Positions 1 through 5,948 of a stretch of 6,406 nucleotides of DNA are shown in pieces. The notes under the pieces are model-generated. The model made no database searches, was not told the DNA's origin, and was given only the letters and a program-made list of their open reading frames with translations. How positions within the stretch are numbered: position 1 is the first letter of the stretch; every line of letters starts with the position of its first letter. The translations under genes were made by a program, and so were the position numbers. Source of the stretch: Pseudomonadota bacterium (GTDB lineage: Bacteria; Pseudomonadota; Alphaproteobacteria; UBA8366; JADFVY01); assembly GCA_015222795.1 (NCBI GenBank), contig JADFVY010000039.1:1-6406 (forward strand). Direction: 5' to 3'.

Positions 1-1007
1 ATCTATCGGCACCCTCCCGATGTACCCAAAACCCGACGATGGGCGAGGAATGGCGTAAGGGTTGGCATCCCGAAATCATCTCGGAAAAAACATCCGATTC
101 ACATGTTCTTGTCGTCGGTGCTGGCCCCGCGGGACTGGAATCCGCAAGGGCGCTGGGACAGAGGGGGTATCGGGTAACTCTCGCCGAAGCCAGCCGCGAA
201 CTGGGCGGTCGTGTTTCCCGTGAAAGCCGCTTGCCGGGATTATCCGAATGGGCGCGTGTCCGCGACTACCGCACAGGCCAAATTCAGAACATGAGCAATG
301 TTGAGGTGTATCTGGAAAGTGATCTGACCGCCGAACAGGTAAGAGAGATCAGCGCGGACCATGTAGCCATCGCCACGGGCGCCCGATGGCGGAACGATGG
401 CTTCGGACGGGCGATCCGCTCACCGATACCAGGTGCGGAATCTGTTCGCATTCTGACGCCTGACGACATTATCAATGGCGAATACCCTGATGGTCCCGTG
501 GTTATCTATGACGACGATCATTATTATATGGGCAGCGTTATAGCTGAATTAATGGCCGCAAAAGGTCTCCCTGTAACATTTGCAACAAGTAATCCGCGTA
601 TTGCGAGCTGGACAGAGTACACCCTGGAACAGGGGCATATTGAAAACCGATTGATCAATGCAGGCGTGAAAATCCTGCCCCGTCACCAGTTGAGCGCACT
701 TGAAGAAAATAAAATACACTTATTTGATACCCTGAACCGAGAGACTGTGGTTCTGGAAGGCAGTGTTATTAGCGTGACGGCGCGATTGCCCCGTGATGAG
801 CTTTATTCCGAGTTGATGGCCGATCCAGAATCTCTTGTGGCCTCGGGAATCAAGACCGTACGCCGGATTGGGGACTGCTTTGGACCGGCAACCATCGCGG
901 CGGCGATCTATGAGGGCCATCGATATGCCCGGGAAATGGACTCAGAAATTGACCCGGATGGAGTACCGTTCAAATTGGTAAGCTACGAACTTGATTTGGA
1001 AAAATAA
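1..1007 (+). CDS. TMADH/DgcA-type flavin and Fe-S amine oxidoreductase, C-terminal part (5' end outside window)
   Basis: This is the C-terminal portion of an NADH:flavin oxidoreductase of the trimethylamine dehydrogenase / dimethylglycine demethylase (DgcA) / histamine dehydrogenase group. These enzymes oxidatively demethylate or deaminate amines in the cytoplasm and pass electrons through FMN and a 4Fe-4S cluster. The frame is open to the left edge: in-frame codons from position 3 read LSAPSRCTQNPT before the ATG at 39. That ATG is therefore internal. The Cys at 21-23 matches the fourth cluster ligand of the family, and GEEWRKGWHPE follows it as usual. A dinucleotide-binding fold comes next (VLVVGAGPAG near 105-134), then an IATGA motif (369-383) and a C-terminal GDCFGP segment (870-887). 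From the Cys to the end there are about 328 residues, shorter than I recall for trimethylamine dehydrogenase and closer to DgcA. The substrate-binding barrel is not visible, so the substrate cannot be named. No DgcB-like partner follows. Base composition is clearly lower in GC than in the downstream genes, for example about 43% in 541-600. Confidence 0.88.
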   Translation, partial: LSAPSRCTQNPTMGEEWRKGWHPEIISEKTSDSHVLVVGAGPAGLESARALGQRGYRVTLAEASRELGGRVSRESRLPGLSEWARVRDYRTGQIQNMSNVEVYLESDLTAEQVREISADHVAIATGARWRNDGFGRAIRSPIPGAESVRILTPDDIINGEYPDGPVVIYDDDHYYMGSVIAELMAAKGLPVTFATSNPRIASWTEYTLEQGHIENRLINAGVKILPRHQLSALEENKIHLFDTLNRETVVLEGSVISVTARLPRDELYSELMADPESLVASGIKTVRRIGDCFGPATIAAAIYEGHRYAREMDSEIDPDGVPFKLVSYELDLEK

Positions 1008-1022
1008 TCTGGATGTATTGAC

Positions 1023-1105
1023 AGCTAATGACCGCTTTGGGTCAGGAGCAGTTGTGGCGATGACCACTCGCCAAGATCTGCCGTTGGGCGGAAAGCAGAC
1101 ATGCT
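1023..1105. repeat. Imperfect palindrome (large stem-loop) after the oxidoreductase gene
   Basis: The arms are nearly concentric around position 1064. The outer arm 1028-1042 opposes 1088-1102, with GCTTT at 1034-1038 facing AAAGC at 1092-1096. A middle arm GCAG (1048-1051) faces CTGC (1078-1081). The apex is TGGCGA (1055-1060) against TCGCCA (1068-1073) with a 7-nt loop. Outside these, AGC (1023-1025) faces GCT (1103-1105). Mismatches and small bulges separate the paired blocks. No T-tract follows, so a standard intrinsic terminator is unlikely. From memory, it resembles dispersed intergenic sequences in alphaproteobacteria built on oppositely oriented CCGCTTT / AAAGCGG cores, but this was not searched. 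It may help end transcription of the oxidoreductase gene or protect its mRNA 3' end. Confidence 0.5.
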
Positions 1106-1122
1106 TCGCTAATATGCGGACG

Positions 1123-1146
1123 TTCCGGCCGTTGTTTCGGCGGGAA
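1123..1146. other. Compact stem-loop upstream of queA
   Basis: TTCCGGCCG (1123-1131) pairs with CGGCGGGAA (1138-1146) around a 6-nt loop, giving 8 of 9 pairs with one G-G mismatch. No T-run follows, so it is not a classical Rho-independent terminator. It lies between the large palindrome and the queA start. It could be part of the same intergenic element, a 3' mRNA end structure for the preceding gene, or a structured 5' leader of the queuosine operon. Confidence 0.4.
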
Positions 1147-1179
1147 TTCAAACTGAGACAGTACCACCCTTCCCCTGCC

Positions 1180-1183
1180 AGGG
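1180..1183 (+). promoter_or_regulatory. Possible Shine-Dalgarno for the upstream queA start
   Basis: AGGG sits 6 nt before an ATG at 1190. That ATG would add six residues (MYSSAA) ahead of the Met at 1208, which fits the QueA family best. The 1208 ATG has no purine-rich site in front of it. The ribosome-binding evidence therefore favours 1190 while the protein alignment favours 1208. Confidence 0.35.
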
Positions 1184-1207
1184 CTCGTCATGTATAGCAG
1201 CGCGGCC

Positions 1208-2239
1208 ATGAAGACTGCCGATTTCGATTTCGAGCTGCCGAGCGAATCTATCGCCGAACGTCCCGTCAGTCCACGAGACGCCGCAAGGCTGTTGGCGGTC
1301 GACGAGACCCTTCGCGATCTGCATATGCGCGACCTGCCCGGCCTGCTGGAACCCGGCGACGTGCTGGTGTTCAACGACACCCGCGTGCTGCCGGCGCGGC
1401 TGCGGGGGCGGCGCGGGGAGGCAAAGATCGAAGTGACCCTGCATAAGCAGGAGGCCGTGAATGCCTGGCTCGCATTCGCGCGGCCGGCCCGGCGGCTGCG
1501 GCCCGGCGACATTGTCACCTTCGCCGATGACTTCTCGGCCGAGGTCGCGCGGAAGGGCGAGGGCGGTGAGGTGCTGCTGCGCTTCAATGTCGGCGGGGCA
1601 GACCTGATCGCCGCGTTGCAATGTCATGGCGAGATGCCGCTGCCCCCATACATAAAGCGCGAGGCCGGCGCCGATGAGCGCGACAAGGCCGACTACCAGA
1701 CCATGTTCGCCGAGATCGAGGGCGCCGTCGCCGCACCGACCGCCGGGCTGCATTTTACGCCGGGCCTGATGCGGGCGATAAGGGATCGCGGCGTCACGCC
1801 CGTGCCGCTGACCCTGCATGTGGGGGCGGGCACCTTCCTGCCGGTGAAGGTGGATGATCTCGCCGATCATCAAATGCATGCCGAATATGGCGAGGTTACG
1901 GAAGAGACCGCGCGCATCGTCAACCAGGCCCGCGCCGCCGGCGGGCGGGTGGTGGCGATCGGCACCACGGTATTGCGGCTGCTGGAAAGCGCGGCGGACG
2001 AGGACGGGACCCTGCATCCCTTTGCCGCCGACACCGACATTTTCATCACGCCGGGCTATCGCTTTCGTATCGTCGATCTGCTGATGACCAATTTCCACTT
2101 GCCGAAATCGACGCTCTTCATGCTGGTTTGCGCCTTTGCCGGGGTGGCGCGGATGAAGGCGGCCTATGCCCACGCGATTCATGACGGCTACCGCTTCTAT
2201 TCCTATGGCGATGGCTCCCTGCTAAAGAGGACGCTATGA
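1208..2239 (+). CDS. queA: S-adenosylmethionine:tRNA ribosyltransferase-isomerase QueA
   Basis: QueA transfers and isomerises the ribosyl part of S-adenosylmethionine onto preQ1 at the wobble position of tRNAs with GUN anticodons, making epoxyqueuosine-tRNA in the cytoplasm. The product is 343 residues, the normal length. Family motifs run in order: the N-terminal DFDFELP (5-11), FNDTRVLPARL (55-65), MPLPPYIKR (143-151), APTAGLHFT (176-184), LHVGAGTFLPV (203-213), TNFHLPKSTLFMLV (294-307) and YRFYSYGDGSLL (328-339). I chose the ATG at 1208 because MKTADFDFELP aligns with the usual N-terminus. An ATG at 1190 is in frame and has a better Shine-Dalgarno, so a six-residue extension is possible. 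The stop overlaps the tgt start as ATGA, which implies translational coupling. It is the first gene of the queuosine operon; no clear promoter was recognised in front of it. Confidence 0.97.
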   Translation: MKTADFDFELPSESIAERPVSPRDAARLLAVDETLRDLHMRDLPGLLEPGDVLVFNDTRVLPARLRGRRGEAKIEVTLHKQEAVNAWLAFARPARRLRPGDIVTFADDFSAEVARKGEGGEVLLRFNVGGADLIAALQCHGEMPLPPYIKREAGADERDKADYQTMFAEIEGAVAAPTAGLHFTPGLMRAIRDRGVTPVPLTLHVGAGTFLPVKVDDLADHQMHAEYGEVTEETARIVNQARAAGGRVVAIGTTVLRLLESAADEDGTLHPFAADTDIFITPGYRFRIVDLLMTNFHLPKSTLFMLVCAFAGVARMKAAYAHAIHDGYRFYSYGDGSLLKRTL

Positions 2240-3390
2240 CGGGCGCATTCAAATTCGAACATCTGGGGTCCGACGGGCGGGCACGGCGTGGCCGTATCCA
2301 TACCGCGCACGGAACCATGGAGACGCCGGCCTTCATGCCGGTCGGCACCGCCGGCACGGTGAAGGCGATGACGGCCGATGCGGTGCGCTCCACCGGGGCC
2401 GAGATCGTGCTGGGCAACACCTACCATCTGATGCTGCGCCCCTCCGCCGAACGAGTGGCGCAGTTTGGGGGCTTGCATAAATTCATGGATTGGCCCGGGC
2501 CCATCCTGACAGATTCCGGCGGTTTCCAGGTCATGTCGCTGTCGAAACTGCGCAAGATGGATGAGGAAGGCGTGATCTTCAGTTCTCATGTGGACGGCCG
2601 CAAGATCAAGCTGACGCCGGAACGGTCGATGGAAATCCAGGATATGCTGGACGCCGATATCACCATGTGTTTCGACGAGTGCACGCCGTACCCGGCCACC
2701 CATGAACAGGCGGCCGAGTCCATGCGGCTATCGATGCGCTGGGCGGCGCGCTGCCGGGCGGCCTTCCGCGAGCGCCTCGGCTATGGTCTGTTCGGCATCG
2801 TCCAGGGCAGTACCTTCGAGGATCTGCGGCGGGAATCGGTCGATGCGCTGACCGGTATCGGCTTTGACGGTTACGCGATCGGCGGGCTGGCGGTGGGCGA
2901 GGGGCAGGAAGAGATGTTCCGCGCGCTGGATTTCACCGGCCCGATGCTGCCCGACGACCGGCCGCGTTATCTGATGGGCGTCGGGCGGCCGCTGGATATC
3001 GTCGGCTCGGTGTTGCGCGGGGTCGATATGTTCGACTGCGTGATGCCGACACGTTCGGGCCGCACCGGCCAGGGCTTCACGCGCCATGGCGTGATGAACA
3101 TCCGCAATGCCCGCCACACCCATGACGACCGCCCGCTGGACGAGGCCTGCGAATGCCCCGCCTGCCGCAAGCACAGCCGGGGTTATCTGCATCATTTGTT
3201 CAAGGCGAACGAGATGCTGGGGTCGATGCTGCTGACATGGCATAATCTGCATTACTATCAGGATCTGATGGTAGGCCTGCGGGCGGCCATTGAGGCCGGC
3301 GAGTTGGAAAGCCACGCGGCGACGCTGGAGGCCGCGATGGCGGATGGCGATATCCCGGCCATGTCGGACCCGCTGACAGGAGACAAATGA
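2236..3390 (+). CDS. tgt: tRNA-guanine transglycosylase Tgt
   Basis: Tgt swaps the guanine at the wobble position of tRNA Asp, Asn, His and Tyr for preQ1 through a covalent tRNA intermediate. The product has 384 residues, typical of bacterial enzymes. Asp93 in DSGGFQ is the expected general acid/base and Asp267 in FDCVMPTR the nucleophile; GLAVGEGQEEMF (217-228) lines the base pocket. The structural zinc site is intact, with Cys305, Cys307 and Cys310 in CECPAC and His336 in LLTWHN. The ATG overlaps the queA stop by four bases, and an AGAGGA stretch just upstream serves as ribosome-binding site. The neighbouring queA, queF and queG support the bacterial preQ1-using activity rather than direct queuine salvage. 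Nothing appears truncated or altered. Confidence 0.98.
   Translation: MTGAFKFEHLGSDGRARRGRIHTAHGTMETPAFMPVGTAGTVKAMTADAVRSTGAEIVLGNTYHLMLRPSAERVAQFGGLHKFMDWPGPILTDSGGFQVMSLSKLRKMDEEGVIFSSHVDGRKIKLTPERSMEIQDMLDADITMCFDECTPYPATHEQAAESMRLSMRWAARCRAAFRERLGYGLFGIVQGSTFEDLRRESVDALTGIGFDGYAIGGLAVGEGQEEMFRALDFTGPMLPDDRPRYLMGVGRPLDIVGSVLRGVDMFDCVMPTRSGRTGQGFTRHGVMNIRNARHTHDDRPLDEACECPACRKHSRGYLHHLFKANEMLGSMLLTWHNLHYYQDLMVGLRAAIEAGELESHAATLEAAMADGDIPAMSDPLTGDK
3378..3383 (+). promoter_or_regulatory. Shine-Dalgarno of queF
   Basis: AGGAGA at the end of tgt precedes two consecutive in-frame ATG codons at 3387 and 3390. The spacing is 3 nt to the first and 6 nt to the second, which favours the second as the real start. 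Confidence 0.65.
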
Positions 3391-3854
3391 TGAGCGACGA
3401 CATCTATTCGGGGCTGACCCAGCTTGGCGGCAAGGCGGAAATGCCGGCCTCGCCCGAGGAAGCGGTGCTGGAGCGCGTGCCCAATCCGCAGAAGGGCGAG
3501 CGCTATATCGTGCGCTTCACCGCGCCGGAATTCACCTCGCTCTGCCCGATTACCGGCCAGCCGGATTTCGCCCATCTGATGATCGATTACGTGCCGGGCG
3601 ACTGGCTGGTGGAGAGCAAGTCGCTGAAGCTCTATCTGGGCAGTTTCCGCAATCACGGCGCCTTCCACGAGGATTGCACGGTGGCCATCGCCAAGCGCCT
3701 GCGCGACCTGCTGGAACCGGTCTGGATCCGCATCGGCGGCTACTGGTATCCGCGCGGCGGCATTCCCATCGACGTATTCTGGCAGTCTGGCGCGCCGCCG
3801 GACGGTGTCTGGATTCCGGATCAGGGGGTACCGCCTTATCGCGGGCGCGGCTGA
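3390..3854 (+). CDS. queF: NADPH-dependent 7-cyano-7-deazaguanine reductase QueF (type I)
   Basis: QueF reduces the nitrile of preQ0 to the aminomethyl group of preQ1 using two NADPH, supplying the base that Tgt inserts. The product has 154 residues and a single T-fold domain, as in the short YkvM-like type I enzymes and unlike the long E. coli type. Cys52 in FTSLCPITGQPDF is the thioimide-forming nucleophile and Asp59 the paired acid. ESKSLKLYLGSFRNH (75-89) is the QueF-specific NADPH/substrate signature, followed by His93 and Glu94 in FHE. The start is one of two tandem ATGs overlapping the tgt stop (ATGATGA); Shine-Dalgarno spacing favours 3390, while 3387 would add one Met. The C-terminal WIPDQGVPPYRGRG looks like a normal family ending. 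The 3' end overlaps the longest possible queG frame by 50 bases. Confidence 0.96.
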   Translation: MSDDIYSGLTQLGGKAEMPASPEEAVLERVPNPQKGERYIVRFTAPEFTSLCPITGQPDFAHLMIDYVPGDWLVESKSLKLYLGSFRNHGAFHEDCTVAIAKRLRDLLEPVWIRIGGYWYPRGGIPIDVFWQSGAPPDGVWIPDQGVPPYRGRG

Positions 3855-4884
3855 CATAAAAGACCCGCGCGACGCCATCCGTGCGAAGGCGCTGGAAGTC
3901 GGCTTCGACGCGGTCGGCTTCGCGCCGGCCGAACTTGGCAGCGAGGTCGCCGATAATCTGCGCAAATTCATGGCCCGCGGCTATCACGGCGATATGGGCT
4001 GGATGCCGGAGAAGGCCGACCGCCGCATCGGCCCCACCGCATTATGGCCCGAGGCGAAGAGTGTAGTCGCGCTTGGCATGAATTACACGCCGGCCGAGGA
4101 CCCGCTGACACTGGCGGACAGGCCGGATCGCGGCGTCATATCGGTCTATGCCCGCAACCGCGACTATCACGACACCGTCAAGAAACGCCTGAAGGCGCTG
4201 GGGCGCTGGATCGTCGCGAGCCAGGGTTGCGAGATCAAGGTCTTCGTCGATACCGCGCCGGTGATGGAAAAGCCGCTGGCCGCGCTGGGCGGCATCGGCT
4301 GGCAGGGCAAACATACCAACCTGGTCTCGCGCGAACATGGCTCCTGGCTGTTCCTGGGCGAAATCTACACGACCCTGGAGATCGATCCGGACGCGGCCGA
4401 GGAAGACCATTGCGGCAGTTGTCGAGACTGCCTGGACGCCTGCCCCACGAACGCCTTCCCGGCGCCGAGGCAGATCGACGCGCGGCGCTGTATCTCGTAT
4501 CTCACCATCGAACATAAAGGCCCGATCCCAGAAGAGCTGCGGCCCCTGATGGGCAACCGCATCTATGGCTGCGACGACTGCCTCGCCGTTTGCCCCTGGA
4601 ACAAATTCGCGAAGGCCACCACCGAGCCCGCCTTCCTGCCGCGCGCCGAACTAACCGCCCCGCGCCTGGCCAACCTCGCCCAACTGGACGACGCGGGGTT
4701 TCGCGAGCTCTTCACCGCCTCCCCCATAAAACGCATCGGTAGCACCCGTTTCACCCGCAACGTCCTGATCGCCCTGGGCAACAGCGGCGACCCGGCGCAA
4801 ATCCCGGTGGTCGAGGCGTTGCTGGCGGATGACGATCCGGTGGTGCGCGACGCTGCGGCCTGGGCGGCGGGGCGGTTGAAATAA
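3805..4884 (+). CDS. queG: Epoxyqueuosine reductase QueG (start uncertain)
   Basis: QueG is the cobalamin- and iron-sulfur-dependent enzyme that removes the epoxide oxygen of epoxyqueuosine-tRNA, the last step to queuosine. Counting from the GTG at 3805, the B12-binding N-terminal region includes RNRDYH (117-122) and VDTAPVMEKPLAA (148-160), whose Asp149 is the likely proton donor. A ferredoxin-like region follows with CGSCRDCLDACP (Cys203, 206, 209, 213), Cys229 in RRCISYLTIEHKG, and CDDCLAVCPWN (Cys256, 259, 263), enough for two 4Fe-4S clusters. The C-terminus (about 318-358) is HEAT-like. The start is doubtful: GTG at 3805 is the only canonical in-frame start but lies inside queF without a Shine-Dalgarno. 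Family similarity begins only around residue 18, where an ATA codon (3856-3858) sits just after the queF stop. The real protein may be about 17 residues shorter. The gene ends one base from the convergent exbD stop. Confidence 0.95.
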   Translation: MSGFRIRGYRLIAGAADIKDPRDAIRAKALEVGFDAVGFAPAELGSEVADNLRKFMARGYHGDMGWMPEKADRRIGPTALWPEAKSVVALGMNYTPAEDPLTLADRPDRGVISVYARNRDYHDTVKKRLKALGRWIVASQGCEIKVFVDTAPVMEKPLAALGGIGWQGKHTNLVSREHGSWLFLGEIYTTLEIDPDAAEEDHCGSCRDCLDACPTNAFPAPRQIDARRCISYLTIEHKGPIPEELRPLMGNRIYGCDDCLAVCPWNKFAKATTEPAFLPRAELTAPRLANLAQLDDAGFRELFTASPIKRIGSTRFTRNVLIALGNSGDPAQIPVVEALLADDDPVVRDAAAWAAGRLK

Positions 4885-4885
4885 T

Positions 4886-5299
4886 CTATCCCTCCGGCGC
4901 CTGGGTCGCGAAGGCGATGCGGCGGATGCCGGCCTGTTTCAGGCGGGACAGCAGCTTGACCACTTCGCCATAGGCGATGCCGGCGTCGCTGCCCAGGCGC
5001 AATACCGCCTCGGGGCGTTCGGCGATCAGGGCGGCGAGCAGCGGCTCCAGCATCTCCGGCGCGATTGGATCTCCGTCCAGTTCCAGCGCGCCGTCGCGGG
5101 CCAGCACCAGGCTGACGACGTCCGGCTCGGTTGCCGCCGGGGCCGCGGCGCGGGGCAGATCGACGCGCAACGCCTGGGCCATCAGTGGGGCGGCGACGAT
5201 GAAGATCACCAGCAGTACCAGCATCACGTCGACCAGTGGGGTGACGTTGATTTCCGACAGCGGCTGGTCCGGGTCGCCGTTATTTACGCCGATCGCCAT
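4886..5299 (-). CDS. exbD: ExbD/TolR-family biopolymer transport protein, probably ExbD
   Basis: ExbD is the single-span inner-membrane partner of ExbB. Its membrane Asp carries protons through the ExbBD motor that energises TonB. The product has 137 residues. A short cytoplasmic N-terminus with PLSEINVTPLVDVM leads into one transmembrane helix (about 22-42), and Asp24 is the expected protonatable residue. The remainder is the periplasmic domain. The ATG lies one base after the exbB stop, and GAGGAG (minus strand, opposite 5307-5312) is a strong ribosome-binding site 7 nt upstream. TolR is the main alternative because the families are similar, but the adjacent tonB favours ExbD. It is the last gene of its operon, with its stop one base from the convergent queG stop. 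Confidence 0.93.
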   Translation of the reverse strand: MAIGVNNGDPDQPLSEINVTPLVDVMLVLLVIFIVAAPLMAQALRVDLPRAAAPAATEPDVVSLVLARDGALELDGDPIAPEMLEPLLAALIAERPEAVLRLGSDAGIAYGEVVKLLSRLKQAGIRRIAFATQAPEG

Positions 5300-5300
5300 G

Positions 5301-5933
5301 CTACGTCTCCTCTCGCAATGTCAGGGTGACGATGGCCAGCGCGTTGCCCTCGATTACCGCGCTGAGCCGCCGCAGGGCGCGCAGTAACAGGTTGTAGCCG
5401 ATCACCGCCGGTACCGCGACGAACAGCCCGGCGGCGGTGGCCACCAGCGCCTCCGACACCGGTCCGGCCACCATGTCCATCGACAGCGGCCCGCCGCCTC
5501 CCAGCCCCTGCAGCGCATGCATAATGCCCCAGACGGTGCCGAACAGCCCGATGAAGGGCGCGGAATTGCCGATGGTCGCCAGCAGGGTGAGGCCGCCCTC
5601 GAGATCGACGCGGCCTTCGCGCACGGCCTGGGCGATCCGGGCCTCCAGCCCCGCGCGGTCCGCCGGTCCATCGCTGTTTCCCGCATAGCCGCGCGCTTCG
5701 TTCAACAGGCGGCGGGAAGGCGGATCGCCGCGAATCCCGATATCCGCCTCGCCCTTCCCCAGCTTGCCGGAAATGAGGCGCTCCGTGCGGCGCAGGGAAT
5801 GAAACAGGACCGCCTTGTAGAACATTACGCTCCAGCTCAGGACAGACATGACCAGCAGCAGGATGAACACGGAACGGACCACCCAGTCCGCTTCCGCCCA
5901 CCAGGCGAGCCAGTAAATTCCTTCGGATTCCAT
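5301..5933 (-). CDS. exbB: MotA/TolQ/ExbB proton channel family protein, probably ExbB
   Basis: ExbB forms the inner-membrane pentamer surrounding ExbD and drives TonB with the proton-motive force. The product has 210 residues and three predicted membrane segments: about 18-44, 116-140 and 160-184. A cytoplasmic domain lies between the first two. The MotA/TolQ/ExbB signature is clear in LLATIGNSAPFIGLFGTVWG (117-136) and in the third helix, EALVATAAGLFVAVPAVIGY (161-180); Thr120 and Thr166 match the conserved channel threonines. The ATG at the 5933 end has AGGAGA (opposite 5939-5944) 5 nt upstream. It begins 15 nt after the tonB stop and ends one base before exbD, so the three genes should be cotranscribed. 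The tonB neighbour favours ExbB over TolQ. Confidence 0.94.
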   Translation of the reverse strand: MESEGIYWLAWWAEADWVVRSVFILLLVMSVLSWSVMFYKAVLFHSLRRTERLISGKLGKGEADIGIRGDPPSRRLLNEARGYAGNSDGPADRAGLEARIAQAVREGRVDLEGGLTLLATIGNSAPFIGLFGTVWGIMHALQGLGGGGPLSMDMVAGPVSEALVATAAGLFVAVPAVIGYNLLLRALRRLSAVIEGNALAIVTLTLREET

Positions 5934-5948
5934 GAATTTCTCCTGCCA

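Noticed and set aside
1018..1023. TTGACA, a perfect -35-like hexamer after the oxidoreductase stop
   Set aside because: No acceptable -10 hexamer lies 16-18 nt downstream; the bases there are GC-rich. TAATAT at 1110-1115 has no -35 at proper spacing either.
991..1197. A 68-codon open frame covering the oxidoreductase-queA gap
   Set aside because: It begins inside the preceding gene, has no Shine-Dalgarno, runs through both palindromes and has no recognisable protein features.
1008..1207. Possible preQ1 riboswitch upstream of queA
   Set aside because: I could not find the A-rich tail pairing into a small hairpin loop expected for the preQ1-I class, and the visible stems fit a palindrome better.
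1148..2182. A 344-codon open frame on the minus strand opposite queA
   Set aside because: It lies fully antisense to a confidently identified QueA, and its His/Gln/Gly/Arg-rich product resembles no family I know. Long antisense frames are expected opposite high-GC3 genes.
4044..4517. Overlapping 157-codon frames on both strands inside queG
   Set aside because: Both are shadows of queG, whose cysteine motifs and B12-region motifs lie in the other frame.
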